A stretch of DNA of 64,000 nt from Carallia brachiata (Eukaryota > Streptophyta > Magnoliopsida > Malpighiales > Rhizophoraceae): NCBI GenBank assembly GCA_021464245.1, contig JADCRB010000114.1, positions 3,100,001-3,164,000 on the forward strand. The letters run 5' to 3'. Made by a program: the position numbers and the translations under genes. Under the pieces are notes generated by a model that was not told where the DNA came from, made no database searches, and was given only the letters and a program-made list of their open reading frames with translations. Positions 45,669 to 59,289 of the stretch are shown in pieces; the stretch's first letter is position 1, and each line of letters begins with the position of its first letter.

Positions 45669-48600
45669 TCACAAGAAATAAGGAACTCCTGTCCTGGGCC
45701 CCCGCATCTGATTGTTCTCCTCCGTTTCAGTGAAGAACTTCACTTCCCTCTCCTACATATACAAAATAGCAAATATTAAAACGACACCCATGAACAATAA
45801 CAACACTGAATTCACAAAATAAGCAAGTCAAGGTAAATTTCACTGAATCCCTTCCCAGCTACCAAATAAAAAGGTATGTTTACCAAGGGGATGAGATACC
45901 AAAGCTTAGAATGAGATCCAGCGATTCCCCCCAACCACCCCCAGAAAAAAAGCAAAAAAAAAGATTTGATATAAAGCATGTCAAAATTCATTTCTTGCCA
46001 TTGTTGCTTTTCGTATCTTTGGATCAACATGTCAACAATACAAAAATCCATCTCTCTCTCTCTCTCTCTCTGTCATGCGCGCACAAAAACTTCTATTGAT
46101 GCCAGCATTATGCATCTGAAATTCTAACTGGTTCCAATGTCCATCCAGAAGGTATGCGTATGCAATCTTCTGATACTCACCATGTTTTCATTGAAGCTCA
46201 ATATAGAAGCAACGTTACCACAACGGTAACAGTAGTTTGGTGCAGACCATACCTGCAAAAGTCAATGGATTATTTTACTGAATTATTTAAAAATGATTGG
46301 CCATTAAATTTATAGAATATATATTAAGCTCTTACAGTTACTAAGCCTTTATCTTGAAACATGTACTTGAGACCTTCTTGCACAAGTTGATGTGCTCGAC
46401 AAACCAAATCAAGATTGTTAATGCGATTGAACTGCGAACCAAAAAAAAAGTATAAGTAAATAAATAAATATATACGTATATATATAAGAGAGAGAGAGAG
46501 GGAGACAGAGAGAGAAAGAATAATGATAAACATCCCGAAAATAGTATCATAATACATCCCGAAATTGACAATTATAGCAAGAATTATCAACTTTTTTCCT
46601 TTTTTGGTTTAACAACGTTAAAAAAGTTGATGATTCTTTCCATAATGGTAAATTTTGTGATGTTTCATAACACGGTTTTCGGAATGTTTATCATCACACA
46701 CACACACACACACAAACACAAAAAAGATCGGCATACAAGACAGACATTATCCTATCAAAGCTTACCTCAGTGGTGACCTTGGACCCAAAAAGCCAACCTG
46801 CTCCTCGGGGACTAACTGCCCAGGTTTCAATATCTTCAGGATCACTCCACATAAGATCACAAAATGGCCCTTCATGTGGAATTTCACAATTCCGTTCAAT
46901 TACTCTTATCTGCCAAGTGATGAAAGAAAAATGCAGTATCTTTTAACATATCCAAAGAAAGGAAAATTAAAACAAACGCAGTTGAAAAATGGCAATCTAA
47001 GGATCAAAAAAGAGTCAAATGTATCGCCAATTACAACAAATAAAAAGTAACTAGTGTAGAAATGGTCAATTTTCCTGGAAATGAGGATTGTATACAAGTG
47101 AGGAAATCTAAAAGATGACCCAAAGTATCTCAAAATGATTGTTATAGAAGCTTGCCAAAAGGCCTCATGCTCCCTCATTTTGGACATAGCGCATCCAATG
47201 CATTCATCACTTAAATGGATTCAGTCCATATACTCTGCCACCAATTACTAATGTGGCTAAAACCACGAATTGGGCAAATTTGTTAAGAGATTGCACAGCA
47301 CTTCCATACAGAAAAAACCTATACAATCCACAACATAATGCATGGGGAACACCCCCCTCCTCCCCCTCCAAAAGCAAGCCACCAGTTTCCCTGTAACTTT
47401 AATCAAGGAACTTGATCTGATTTCCATTTAGATCCACGTCTGGAAACAACTGGCCTTGTTCTACCAGAGTCTTAGCTGTGATCAGATAGTAAGTAAATGC
47501 AACAACACATGCATAATGATATATTGTACATGGATATGTGCATGTATCTTAGTACACCACCAAGGCACCAACACATATAATCCTTTAGTCACATTGCATC
47601 TTAGTGATGGCATTCTGATGATCTTTGAACTCCTCATCTTAGCGCTGCTACAGACCTTACGTGAACCTATTTATATGACAAGCAACCTAAGGGAAACATG
47701 TAATCAGCAGTATAAAAAAGAAATAAGTAAATAAAGCCAAAACTTAGAACTTACAGCTGCAGGTTTTATCTCTAGTTCAATGTACAAAGAACAAGAGGGG
47801 AAAAAAAAAGAAGAAGAAGAAGAAGAAAAGAAAAGAACCTGATCAATTGTTCGGATGTCAGGTGACAGACCTCCATGGACACAAAGCACCTGCAAGATAA
47901 AAGAAAAGAGTTCCACACAAGTCTAAGAGGTATTGATCCAGATGCAAAAACAAAAATAGATGGTCAAAGGAATACATATAACGGCCAAGGATAAGAATGA
48001 ATAACAGAATGTGAGACTTACAGTTCCATCTATAATTGCCGAGAGTGTTAGATAGTCGAAAACATCAGTACAATACCGCCATGCATTTGCATTCCCATAC
48101 TTCCTTTGGCACTCATCATAGAAACCATATACCTACAAGAGATTTAAAAAATCCACATAAACTATACTAAACTAAGAAACTAAGAAATTGACTATGAAAT
48201 TGTCAGGCTTCTTCTCACAAGTATAACATAATATTGAAGTCTCAAGATCATAACATAATATTGAAGTCTCAAGATTAGAGCAACTTTTGATAAGATCACC
48301 ATAGAAATCAGAGAAAAACTTCCCATAGGAACAGCTAAGAGATTAATTGTTTGTTAATATATAAATAATAGACCATAGCATAAACAGAGTTGTCAAGCTG
48401 TATTTGAGTTAGTTTGAGGCTTCTCTCTAAACCCTAACCCACTGACACAGTTCCAACTTCAACTCACATCCTAAACTCAGTCTTTCTTTAAATGTCTCTA
48501 CAACAAGAAGATACTTGATGTGGAGCTAATGCAGCGTTTCTGACAGTTCATACAAGGCTTTAACAAAGAACAATAGATTGGAAGATGTTACTTTGTCACA

Positions 48601-49368
48601 TAAATTACATTTGCAAACATACTTATAAAAGTTTCATTCTTACCAACATAGTCAATTCAACAATTATAAAGCCATTGTCAAAACCAAAAGAGAGTACCTG
48701 AGTTAATTGCCTGCTTTCGTGATTTCCTCGCAAAAGTGTAATGTTTGCTGGATATCTACAAACGAAACCATCAAAGTTTCAGCACACAAATATTGCTTGG
48801 CCCGACAATTGATCAAAGATCCAACCTCTCTAATAAACTTTGGTGCATTCAAATATTTCAGAAAATAGTTAGTGCCACACATTATTGATGTTCTCATTCG
48901 CCCTTTGGGAACAGCAATTGGTACAGCATCAAGCATTCAATTATCAATTTCTAATCGAGAGATAAGATTCTTAAATTGTAATTACTTTTGTCAGAAAAAG
49001 AATGTCCTACAACAATAATTATAGTGGTGCTAGCATTTGAGATCATAATGGCTCATATGTTTTCTTCTCAGCAATTAAGCAGGTAAATCAAAGGGACCAA
49101 AACCAACTTTTTTGGTATTACACCCCAAACTACAGGAAACCACAATATCTGTGTTAATGACCATGTAGTTTTATCCATTTACACTTTGAGACTCTAGTTA
49201 TCAAAACTAAATTTGAAGATTAAAAATTATAATTTATAGAAAGCGTTGATAACACTGCTATATAATATGAACAGCCAGCTAAATTCCACTTTTTCCGCCT
49301 CGAACAATGACATCAACCAGCGGAAGTACCATTCCACTCTACTCTAATTAAATGATCATGACACCCTT

Positions 49369-49414
<46 letters not shown>

Positions 49415-50855
49415 TAATGGTATGATACCATTAATTTGGAGACCAACTACTATCAATAAGTGCCTTCGACAAGAAAATATAAAAGTTTAGTCTAAACTAA
49501 ATCTATGTGCTAAAATGCCTATCCAGTATCTACCATTTCAGGATATGCCTTGACGCAAACCTCACTATACTCTTAGGATCTTACATGGATTCACTCAGTA
49601 TGCATAAAATATGTGCCACTCTTCCATTAAACTTGAATTGAAAACAGAGCAACAAATAAATAAATAAATAAAATAAGAAACAGATGAAAGAGACATAACA
49701 TTAAGCTAGAAAAACACAAAATAAAAATGCATAAAAGATAACTTGTTGATAAAGCTTTCGTACAATTGCAGTGACGAAATCATGAATGCATAACAAGAAC
49801 AAATGCAAAGTGGTACCTTGCTTTAAGAAGCAAAAGAATGGTAAATACTTCAAGACTATTGTAACCTCGATCGACGAAATCCCCCTAAAGAAGCACAGTA
49901 AATATTGAAGCTCCCAGAAAACTATCAATTGATAATCAAACTATGGAAGAAGAAGATGTGACTGCAACAGGAAGATTATGGGAAAACCAGATTACCATAA
50001 AAATGTAATTGGTCTCCGGGACGTGACCTCCAGTCTGGAAAAGTTTCATCAGATCATGAAACTGGCCATGAATGTCACCACAGACGGTAACAGGACTGTT
50101 AACAGGCTGCACATTGGACTCCTCAATGAGAATCTCTTTCACCTGTAACAGAACATAAGAGTAAACAATCATTTACAGGAAAGATGGCCAATGAAATGTA
50201 TCAATAACATAAACATGATACCTAAAAGAGAAACAATGGAGGAGAAAGAAGAAGTAGTTAGAAAGTGGATAGAAGCGCAGAAGCCAAGCAAAGCTAAGCT
50301 ATGCAGCAGGAAGACAAGCTATAAATATAATAGAGTGGGTTGTTGATGTTAAAGGGCTTGGAGAAGAAAGCCCAGGGCATGGGGGCAACATGCCTTGACA
50401 TGACATTTCTAAGCACATTTTAGGGTAGGGTAGGAATAAACATTTTTTCATTTGTGTATGCTCTCAAAAGAAGTGAATCTTTTGAGGTAAAATATCTAGT
50501 GTCTGAGGGTTTTTTTATCTTGTTCGTCAAAGAGAAATTGAAACCATAAGAAACGAACAGGAGGCCAAGAAAAGCCAAACCAAACAAAAAAAAAAAAAAC
50601 AAAACAAAAAGACCCAAACTGAAAACCCATCCATCCGAGACCATGACTGACCGAGTTAGATTCGTAAAGCAAAACCTGCTATAATTATTAAATTACAGCA
50701 CAGAAAGAAACAAAGAAAGAACAAAACCCAGAAAGAAAAGAGAAAACCAAAAAACAAGAAAAGAAAGAGATTACGTATTCGCAGAGGAGTTGAAGCTCGT
50801 CCTCCAGAAGATGCTGCCCTTCTTTCGCCTTCGCAATCCACTGATCTAAATCCAT
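45669..50855 (-). CDS. FYPP: Phytochrome-associated Ser/Thr protein phosphatase (PP6 catalytic subunit)
   Basis: Ten exons with GT-AG borders: 50855-50775, 50142-49996, 49884-49817, 48755-48698, 48132-48022, 47889-47839, 46909-46766, 46431-46336, 46252-46181 and 45752-45669. They sum to 912 bases, 303 aa plus stop, exactly the family length. The protein starts [20 protein letters not shown] and ends with GVPYFL, the conserved methylated C-terminus of PP2A-like phosphatases. Metal-binding and catalytic motifs are complete: GDIHGQFHD (exon 2), GDFVDRG (exon 2/3), RGNHESR (exon 4), HGGLSPD (exon 6) and [11 protein letters not shown] (exon 8/9). In Arabidopsis, FyPP1/FyPP3 dephosphorylate phytochromes and PIN auxin carriers as catalytic subunits of PP6 complexes in nucleus and cytoplasm. 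A CT-rich leader (50856-50876) is upstream. A (TA)n run lies in intron 3 (49372-49410). No damage was seen. Confidence 0.97.
46694..46714. repeat. (CA)n microsatellite in FYPP intron 7
   Basis: About ten CA units between exons 46909-46766 and 46431-46336. A GA run (46490-46516) lies nearby. Confidence 0.9.
49372..49410. repeat. (TA)n microsatellite in FYPP intron 3
   Basis: About 19-20 TA units in the long intron between exons 49817 and 48755. Confidence 0.95.
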
Positions 50856-51340
50856 CTCTCTCTCTCTCTCTCTCTTCCGCACTTTTCTTCTTTTGTTTTT
50901 TGCAAACAGCACACCCTAACCTAACAACAGCAAGCAGGACGAACGAAGAAGATGCGAAACCAACCCCACCAATTTCAATTCAATTTCAATTTCTTTGAGT
51001 TGAAAAACACAACTTTTAATTAGAAGCCGCCCCCTGCCAGACCCAGACCCCTGACCCCCAGAGAGAGACAGAGAGAGAGAGAGAGAGGCACAAAGTCACA
51101 AATACTACGAAAACAAGAAAGAAGCAAGAGAAGAACGAAGGCCTTTGCCCTTTTCCGATTTTTCTTTTCTGTTTTCTTTTTTTTTTTTCTTTTCATTTAT
51201 TTTTCATTTCTTTTTTAATCATTTTTTTAATTATGTTCAAAAAAAAATACTTAAATGATCCGTAACAGCTTACTAATTATTATTTAGTATTTATTACTAA
51301 TTATGATTTATATGTTTTATTTTTTGTTCATTTTTCGACT
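50856..51340 (-). promoter_or_regulatory. 5' leader and promoter region of FYPP
   Basis: Right upstream of the start codon is a CT run (50856-50876 on the plus strand, GA-rich in the mRNA sense), followed by a second AGAGAG stretch at 51061-51088. Both are common in plant leaders. No certain TATA box was found. Confidence 0.45.
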
Positions 51341-52397
51341 AAAAAACCAAAAAGATGTTTGGAAAAGATTTACGGTTTTATTTTTCGTTTTAAATAAAAA
51401 CCACTTTCTTGAAAAGATAACAAATTTTGCAGTACAAAAAAAAGTAGGTTTCCTTTTTAGATTTCAATTCGCAAGCTTCTCTTGACCCCTTATTTTGTCT
51501 CTTCTCATTTTTTTCTCTATCTCTCTTCCAAGCTTCCCCGTCCTTCAGCCCTTCTGCTCTCTCTCTTTCTCCTGTCATCTATCCCCAAATCTTTGGCCTT
51601 TCTCGTTTTTGTTGCTCTATCGTCTGGTCATCTTCTCCCAAATCCCTAGCCCGTCTTCCGTCGACGTCTGGCAGCTTCTTTCCATACTCCCAATTCCCCA
51701 CTCCACTTTTCCTGATAAGTAATTTCATGCTTGCTAATTTCTTTTGGTTGAAAGTTGACTTTTTTTCTTGTTGCTAATTTTATGCTTGCTGATTTCTTTC
51801 GAACCAAATTTTCCATTCATTATGTTTTATTAGCTGGGTTTTATGATAATTTCTCTCCTTCGTCACATGTTTTCTTTTACTTTGGTACACCTTTTAACTT
51901 GTGTTGCAAGTGATTTTAGTTTGATGAACACATAGTGAGGGAAAAATTAGTAAATAAGGGAAATTGCCTTAAGCATGACATAAAGCATGTGATGGTATTG
52001 CTTCATCTCGTTTATGTGGAAACTCAGTTTTCAACTAATCACATGGATCTCCTCGACCCAAAAACAAAAGTAATCACTGATACTTATGTTCCTAGACACG
52101 GGTTCATATCAATTTGCAATCAATTTTCATGATACTCTAATGTGTGGAATTGTATGAAATGTTGTGTGCTATGAACTTATTTTTTAAGGTGAAGTAAAAT
52201 TGGGTGGCTCTTAGATTTATTTTAAAAAAAAAAAAAATTGTTGCTTGAATGACTGATGCTCCTCAACCGACCACTGTCAAATCTAACACCATTTAGGCAA
52301 TTATTTCGTCCTCATGTTTGAGTGGGGTTCCTCACTTTATGCTCTCTTCCTTTGTCTTTCAGACTATTATATTCTATTTAATTTTGCTTCTCCTTAA

Positions 52398-53170
52398 ATG
52401 GCTCAGGTCCAACCTTTTCTTTGCTGGAAAGTGAAATGTGAAAAAAAATACTACAAACTATTTTGGGACTACACCAAGTATGATTGCTATTGTACAACAT
52501 TGGCTAATATGCAATTTGTTGATACAAGTGAAATTACTATCAATCACGTAGGATTTTTTTTTTTTTGCCTTTTTTTCTGAAGGTTTTATTATATAAATTG
52601 TATTCTCTTTGTTTTACATGACTACTTATGGATGAGCTTGGTTTTTTAACACTCTTGCTATGAATCGCAATTGGATGATTTTATGGAGTGGATTTGTGCT
52701 CATCCAATGTCAAACGAAATTAATTCATCTACATCCCATTTTACACTGCCTCGTGAATTTTGAGCTGAAACAAATTGATTCTATTCATATTTCTTTATAA
52801 TTAGAATTATATATAGCCAAATCAAGTCAATCTATTCCTATGACTGAGGATGAGGTACTTGAGGTTGAATCCGAGGGTATAAGGCTAGAAAAACTGAGGA
52901 CCTCATTATTTCATTAATAGAAGCTGAGGCTAAAAAATTCAATAAAAAAACTACCACCTTTGTGAAGAATGCTTAGAAGATAATTCAAAATGAACTGAAT
53001 TAGAAAACTGGTAAGAGTTATTCCCCTTTTCAGCTGAAGAACAAGTTCAACGCCTTTAGAACTCGTTATAAAAAATTTCAAGAAAATCATCAGCCAAACA
53101 GGAGTGAACTATTTCTCTACAACCAATACAGTTTCAGCTTTGATGACTACTGGAAAAAGTTTTCTTGGGT
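52398..53170 (+). pseudogene. Myb/SANT-like protein of the Harbinger element, broken
   Basis: The N-terminal open part begins MAQVQPFLCWKVKCEKKYYK. Later comes a Myb/SANT-like helix, LKNKFNAFRTRYKKFQENHQ (53034-53093), and WKKFSWVK (53152). Such proteins help Harbinger transposases bind DNA and enter the nucleus. Stops and frame breaks separate the pieces. Downstream (53480-53620) a lysine-rich, coiled-coil-like tail with repeated KLLEK units is still readable. Confidence 0.65.
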
Positions 53171-54059
53171 AAAAATTGTATTGAATTAATTTGTTTTTAG
53201 TTTTGCATTATTATATTTAAATATATATTATTTTGTAGGAGGTCAAAAATGCAAATTGATTTTAGAAGAAAGTTTGCAAGAATTATGAGAAGCTATGCAT
53301 AATTTTTGGAGATACAATAGTAATTGGACAACATGCTTATGCTTCAACTCAGAGGAAGTGAAGAGAGAGAGAATAATAAGAATGAGAAGAATAAAGAGTT
53401 CAATGAGGTTGGCAACAATAATGTTGGTGTCCACAAGGATAAAAGGGCTAAAATAGAGACTAATTAAGGAACAAGAAGAAGAAAAGAACCTGACTTGCTT
53501 CAGAATGTATTGGCTAATTGTTTGGCCCAAATGACAAAAAATTCGAAGAAAATGAATAAGTTGCTTGAGAAAAGGGATAAGTTGCTTGAGAAGAGCATGA
53601 ATTCATCTTCATAAGATTCAACTGGTTATAGTGGACATGTGTTTGGGCCTACAAATCCTAGCATGCATTCTATTGATACTTGCATGGAGGCACTTGATTA
53701 GTTGAAAGGACTAGATGACACAACATATTGTAAGACAACCCAACTATTCAAAGATGAAGCTAATAGAAATATTTTCTTGAAAATGGCAGATGCAAGGAAA
53801 ATAGTATAGATTCTAAATATGACAATGTAGTTTATATTTAATGGTTTTAAATTGTAGAACTTAATTTATGTGTGTTTGGAACCTACTGGCTTGACTTGTT
53901 CTCATCATGACTCTTTATTGTTAATTATAAGTTAGTAGTTGAATTTGGATATTAGATTAATACTTTGGTATCTTTATTTGTAATAATAGCAAATCAATTG
54001 GTTGAAATGAATCTAGAAGACCATGACATAGAGGAACTATCATCAGCTCCTGTAATGAC

Positions 54060-55350
54060 ATGGAACAAATTGTGCTAACAGCTCTTGTAGGGAGCTATTC
54101 CTCTACCACACAATTTCGACTTCAACCAATACCACAGAGTATTTCCAAACTGTCAGGCCATGAGTGGGTGGCTGAAACATTGAATGACCATCCAAATACT
54201 TGTGTTGATTTGTTTAAGATGAACAAGGCAACATTTCTTACTTTGTGCGAAGAATTGAAGGGGTGAAACTGGTTGCGTGACACCAATTTTGTGATTGTGC
54301 AAGAACAATTAGCATTATTTATGTATATTGTTTGGCAGAATAAGCGTCAACGAATAGTTCATGATCAGATGCAAAACTCGATTGAAACCGTCTCAAGACA
54401 CTTCAAACAAGTTCTAAAAGCACTATGTTCACTTGCCAAGTTTGTTATTTCTCTTCCAAATTTTGGTGAAGTTCCACTGAAAATAAAAACAATCCAAAAT
54501 ATTTTTCTTTTGTTTTAAGGTAATAGCTCAGCCCCTACAATAATTAGTTGCTTTCTTCTGAATTTGTACTTTGAATAGTAAATTTATTGGTAGGATTGTA
54601 TTAGAGCAATAGAAGATACTCGTATTTCTGCTTGTATTCCACTTGCTGACCAAATCTGATACTGTGGAAGGAAAACTACAATCACTCAAAATATAATTTT
54701 TGCTTGTTCATCTGATGTGCGATTTACATTTCTTATGATTGGTTAGGAAGGCACAACAAATGATGCAAGGATACTTATAAAAACTTTTTTTAGACGAGAA
54801 AAATATCATTTCCCCATTCTTCCATGTGGGAAGTGTTATTTGCATGATTCTAGATATACTAACATGCCTAAATTCCTTACTCTTATCGTGGTGAGCGTTA
54901 TCATTTAAATGACTATAAATAAGGAAAAAGATCGGCAGACAAAAAGAGATATTCAATTACACGCATTCCTTGCTTTGTAACGTGATTGAAATATGTTTTA
55001 GAGTGCTGAAAGCAAGATTCTCAATCTTTTCACAAATGCCTTCATATCAGTTTAAAAAGTAAAGGCAAATTATTCTTACTTGTTGTGTAATTCATAATTT
55101 AATTAGAATGCATGAATAATTAGATGATTTTTTTTTATAATATGATGATGAGGACCTTGAAGTTGAACATGTTGATAAAGACTTTACTTCAGAATCCCAT
55201 GAAACAGTTAATATTTGTCAAAAGCAGCTGGAACAAATGGGTCATGTTCGAGATAGGATTGCCCGAGATTTATGGCAACGACGTAATATTCGATGTATGG
55301 ATGTTATTTTTCATAGTAGATTCTCTTTATTTTGTGTTTTTGTTATTAGC
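54060..55350 (+). pseudogene. HARBI1-like transposase, broken
   Basis: Two open stretches (54060-54266 and 54273-54518) hold the N-terminal helical region, with SGHEWVAETLNDHPNTCVDL and FMYIVWQNKRQRIVHDQMQN. After a splice-like or frame gap comes the DDE nuclease part: DTRISACIPLADQ (54618), YCGRKTTITQNIIFAC (54661), EGTTNDARIL (54750) and LPCGKCYLHDSRY (54822). Several in-frame stops occur (for example before EGTTNDARIL), so it is inactive. The second DDE acidic residue lies in EGTTNDARI (normally GSxxDxRV). Confidence 0.82.
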
Positions 55351-55610
55351 AGTATGAATATTTTTGAATAATATTTTAATTTTAATTTGACTCAAAAAGA
55401 GATTTCTTGTACTCATTGTTAATAATTTATACGAATAACATTTCTTTAAAAACTATACCTTTTTATAATAAAATTTTTTTGGTTGGAAAATATTGTTACT
55501 AAAAAAATAAATATTAACAGTAATAAATACAAAAATTTAGCAAACAGTAAAAACTGAAAAACAAAAAATAAAAAACAGTAACGAAAAATTAACAATGTCT
55601 CCAAACGAGT

Positions 55611-56039
55611 CATAATGTAAAACCTTGTTTTCTAATAAAAAAGTTGGTAACCCTGTCCTTACCTTTAGTTGTTGTTTTTTTTTTCTTTTTTTTTTTGGGT
55701 AATAATAAAGAAAGAAGAGATCAATAAAAAAAAAAAAAAAAAAAAAATAAAAAGCTAGTCACATTTAAGAATGATTGTTTCAAAGAATTTTTTTTTTAAA
55801 ATGCTTCAAAACTATTTATTTGCAAAAGATCGCTTATAACTGGAGGAGGATGGTTTCCACCCTTTGAAGGATTTAGAGATATATAGTAAGACAATCTGTA
55901 CAAAAATTCTCTTCACATAAGGTGTATTACAAACTATCTACCCAAGACTAAATGTATGCATGTCCATATCGTTAGTTTACTTAGTTGAAAATTTCTACAT
56001 AATAAATATTCTTTGTGCTAGCTATTGTCTACTTAAAGA
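55611..56039. other. Spacer between Harbinger and LINE elements
   Basis: Contains a long A run (55725-55749). No gene is seen. Confidence 0.45.
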
Positions 56040-56599
56040 CAAAGTGTATGAGATTCAATTACATTGGTGTCAAATGCTTTTCGGCTTATAGGCATGGTGA
56101 CCTCAATTCTCTCCCAACAACCTGACCTCCCCCTCACCACCATCATCCTAAACAGCCCCTCAAATCATCGACCAAGTTGATTTACCAGAATCTCAACTAC
56201 CCCATGACTAGACTCCCCTACTCTTTTAGACACTTGAACTAATTTATTCCTTTACAAAGATCTGTGCCCACACACAACTATCTACCAACTTTCTGCCTTA
56301 CCAATTTGCTTCCTCGCCCCATAACCACCACCGCAAACTCCCCCAAGCTACCCCACGATTTCAGACTTATTAGAATGTTGGCCATCCCATGCTCAAACAA
56401 ACAAGTTTCCCCTATTCATTGAATCCACCCCTTCCCGTCCTAATACCAAGTGCTTCCTCATACGAAACTACCCAGGATCTGTGAAGTTACTTAATTTTTA
56501 CCCTATGACATCCATCTCCTTCTTAATGAGGATTTAGTATTGACTATTGCACAACTGTTTAGAATCTTCTAGCTAATTTTCTCCCCTTCTAAGGTAATC

Positions 56600-57690
56600 C
56601 TTAGACCCTTCACTCATGGACCCTCAACGGCGAGAGAGTGGTGATATAATACTGCAACTGAAAAGCGACTACCATACAGCTGATGCAGCTGCCAAGACAA
56701 TATTGATTGGCAAAGTTCTATCTAACAAACTCTTCAGGCCCCATGTGGTTAAAGAAACGCTGAGACAAGCTTGAATCTTAAAAAGGGACCTTGAAGTTAA
56801 GAACCTTAAGTCAAATACTTTTCTATTCAGCGTTCAACGCCCATCTAAAAGAAGAAGAATCCTAAATGGCATACCCTAGCTGTTGGCAAGCTTCCATCTG
56901 ATTATTAAGAATGAAATCCCTATCTAACACTTGATGAACTAGACTTTTCCACCTCGCTTATATGGGCACAAGTCTATAGATTGCTATTGGTTCAAATGAC
57001 GTATGAAAATGTGGCTAGGATAGGCAACCTCTTTGTTGGTCTAGTTTGGGCAGACAACATGCTTGAAGATTTTCAAGCTTGGAATGGCTCTATGTGTTTG
57101 CTGGTTCAATGCTAAGTTGATAAACCCCTTATTATTTGCTTTAATAAACAAATTGAGGAAGGCTATCAATAGGTATCTATCAAATACGAAAAACTTCATG
57201 AGATGTGGCCTTGGTGTGGCATCCTTAGGCATACTGATAGACAATGTTGTAATAGAGATAATCCATAATTCATTGAAACCAACCTTAGAAGGAGCAGATC
57301 ATTTCGGATCCATATAAAAGTGACCCGCAAATTTCAGTATGGAAAGGACACCATACAATTGATGAGGGCAGAGCCATTGCGATGACAGGTGTTCTAGCAA
57401 CCATGTTGGTAAAACCCACTATTGAGGGTATCACCGAAGATAGATAGGTTGACTACACTATTTCTAGCAAGGTGACTTTGAAGGAAGATTGTCAGGGGGA
57501 AAGTCACAACATAACCCACTCAACTAAAAGAAAGCAAAGCATGCATAAGAACCCGATGCAAAATCTTGAGGCCACTAGTGCCTCTCCTCCCCTGTTGCCT
57601 CCTCTCAGTGCACATCCTTTACCTCAGCCCTTTAAATCACTTCCGAGTTGGGAAATTTTTCAGACACAAAAGACATCCCTCTACCCCTAG
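56600..57690 (+). pseudogene. LINE ORF1 (DUF4283-like), broken
   Basis: 56712-56771 reads GKVLSNKLFRPHVVKETLRQ, then Ala and TGA. The stop sits where family members usually have Trp, so it is probably a TGG to TGA change. Further pieces (about 57000-57315) continue in other frames (for example GNLFVGLVWAD near 57020). A Pro/Ser-rich tail follows (57560-57690). This is the nucleic-acid-binding protein of plant LINEs. Confidence 0.7.
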
Positions 57691-58399
57691 CACTTACACC
57701 AATCCCACTACCTAAAAAGCTAAACCTGACACCCTAACCTAACCTGGGATCCATCTTTACCTCGGAGGTAGATCCGAAAAAAGTCCAACTTGCTCCTGCA
57801 ACCTTAAACCAAAAAGCCCAAACCAGCCTACCAAGCAATAAATAGACCACCACCAGTATCGAAAACCAAAAAGGCTTAAAGCACAAGCCATATGCAAGAC
57901 AACAATAGAAGCCAACTCGGAAGCCTTAACCCAACCACCCAATACTATCGAACTCGTATAAGCACAAAAAAACAACTTCCCTAATCCTAGCCTAGAGAGA
58001 CAACCTCTCTTTGACATTGGAACCCTCTGCCTCGGATGCATCTCTACATTCTCTTGAAGCTGAACTTCAAACTCTTACTAACACGGCGGGAGAGGCTGGC
58101 CTATAACCATATTACTGCCAATGATGCTATTGGCCTAGAACTGTAAAAGGAGGCAACCCTTGATAGTTCGAGCTCTCCGATAGCTCAACAGGATGCACCG
58201 CCTAGCAGTAATCTTTCTTTCAAAGACACTACAAAAGAGAGAAAGGTTAGAGGATATTAAACGCATTCTACAATTTATGTTTTCTTTCTATGTTGATCCT
58301 ATCGATAAAAAAAAGAGGTCTTGTATTATGGTGGTTTGATTAAATTGATATTCAAATTATAAATTCATATAGATATTATAAATAGCTACTGTGAATGGA

Positions 58400-58993
58400 G
58401 AGAAGGGCCTACATGGCTGTTAACTTGTATATATAGGAAACCTAATGATGGTAATAGAGTGAAACCTTGGGAATCAATGGAATCTTTTCATGGGGGACCT
58501 TAATTGCTTTAGCAACATGTGGGAAAAGGCTAGAACTAGATCAATTTACACAAAATAGCTTGATTTACCAACACACTTTGTGGACAAATATGGCTTATTA
58601 GACCTAGGGTTTCATGGCCCAACCTACACATGGTGCAACAAGCGGCGTGAAAGAGTTAACACTCAACAATGCTTAGACTGGGCACTCGCCAACAATGATT
58701 GGATTGCAATCTTCCCAAAAGCATGTCTTACCCATAAAATTAGATTGGGCTCTGATTATAGACTCATAATCTTGCCCACAAAGTATAGTCGAAGCCGAAG
58801 GAGCAAGATATTTAGATTTGAATTACAGTGGACCTCCCACTCACAATGCCAATCCACAATTCTAGAAGCATGGAATACGGGCCCTTACGATCCATTGCCG
58901 TGGAATGGAAAAATGAGTAGATGCACACAAGCTTTGCAAGCATGGGCCAGAGAAGCTTTTGGAAACACACGAATGAGGTTATCTTACCTCTAG
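58400..58993 (+). pseudogene. LINE endonuclease, C-terminal part
   Basis: Contains GDLNCF (about 58496, normally GDFN) and then an open frame from 58580: DKYGLLDLGFHGPTYTWCN, and SDYRLIILPT, the degraded SDH.PI box. These belong to the exonuclease-endonuclease-phosphatase fold that nicks target DNA. The final His of the SDH motif is replaced by Tyr (SDYR). Confidence 0.85.
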
Positions 58994-59289
58994 AAACAAT
59001 TGCTGCTGATTCAATCTATGCCATCATCTAATGATAACATAGCCACAGAAGAAGAACTGATCAGAAGAACTGATCAGAAGAGGATTATTGGAGATAGAGG
59101 TCTCGTGTGGAGCAGCTAACCCTTGGGGATCACCATAGAAGCTTTTTTACCAGGTTGCTACTGATAGACAACAAGATAAGTAGAAAAGTTGGATTGAGGA
59201 TCAACCATCCATCTCAAAGCACATCACTTGATACTTTGAAAAGCTATTCTCTTCCCAACAACCGGCACCAAAAGACAACATCTTATCTC

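Larger units (their letters stand above)
51340..55610 (+). mobile_element. PIF/Harbinger element, decayed
   Basis: Myb/SANT-like sequence (52398-53170) followed by a Harbinger transposase (54060-55350) on the same strand is the standard two-gene layout of PIF/Harbinger elements. Possible ends are GATGTTTGGAAAAGATTT near 51352 and, in reverse complement, GACTCGTTTGGAGACATTGT near 55608. The match is loose and no TWA target duplication could be set, so the boundaries are approximate. A CT-rich leader-like stretch (51480-51720) precedes the coding part. Confidence 0.8.

Noticed and set aside
57757..58041. Minus-strand open frame of 94 codons
   Set aside because: Antisense to the spacer between LINE ORF1 and endonuclease; no recognisable features.
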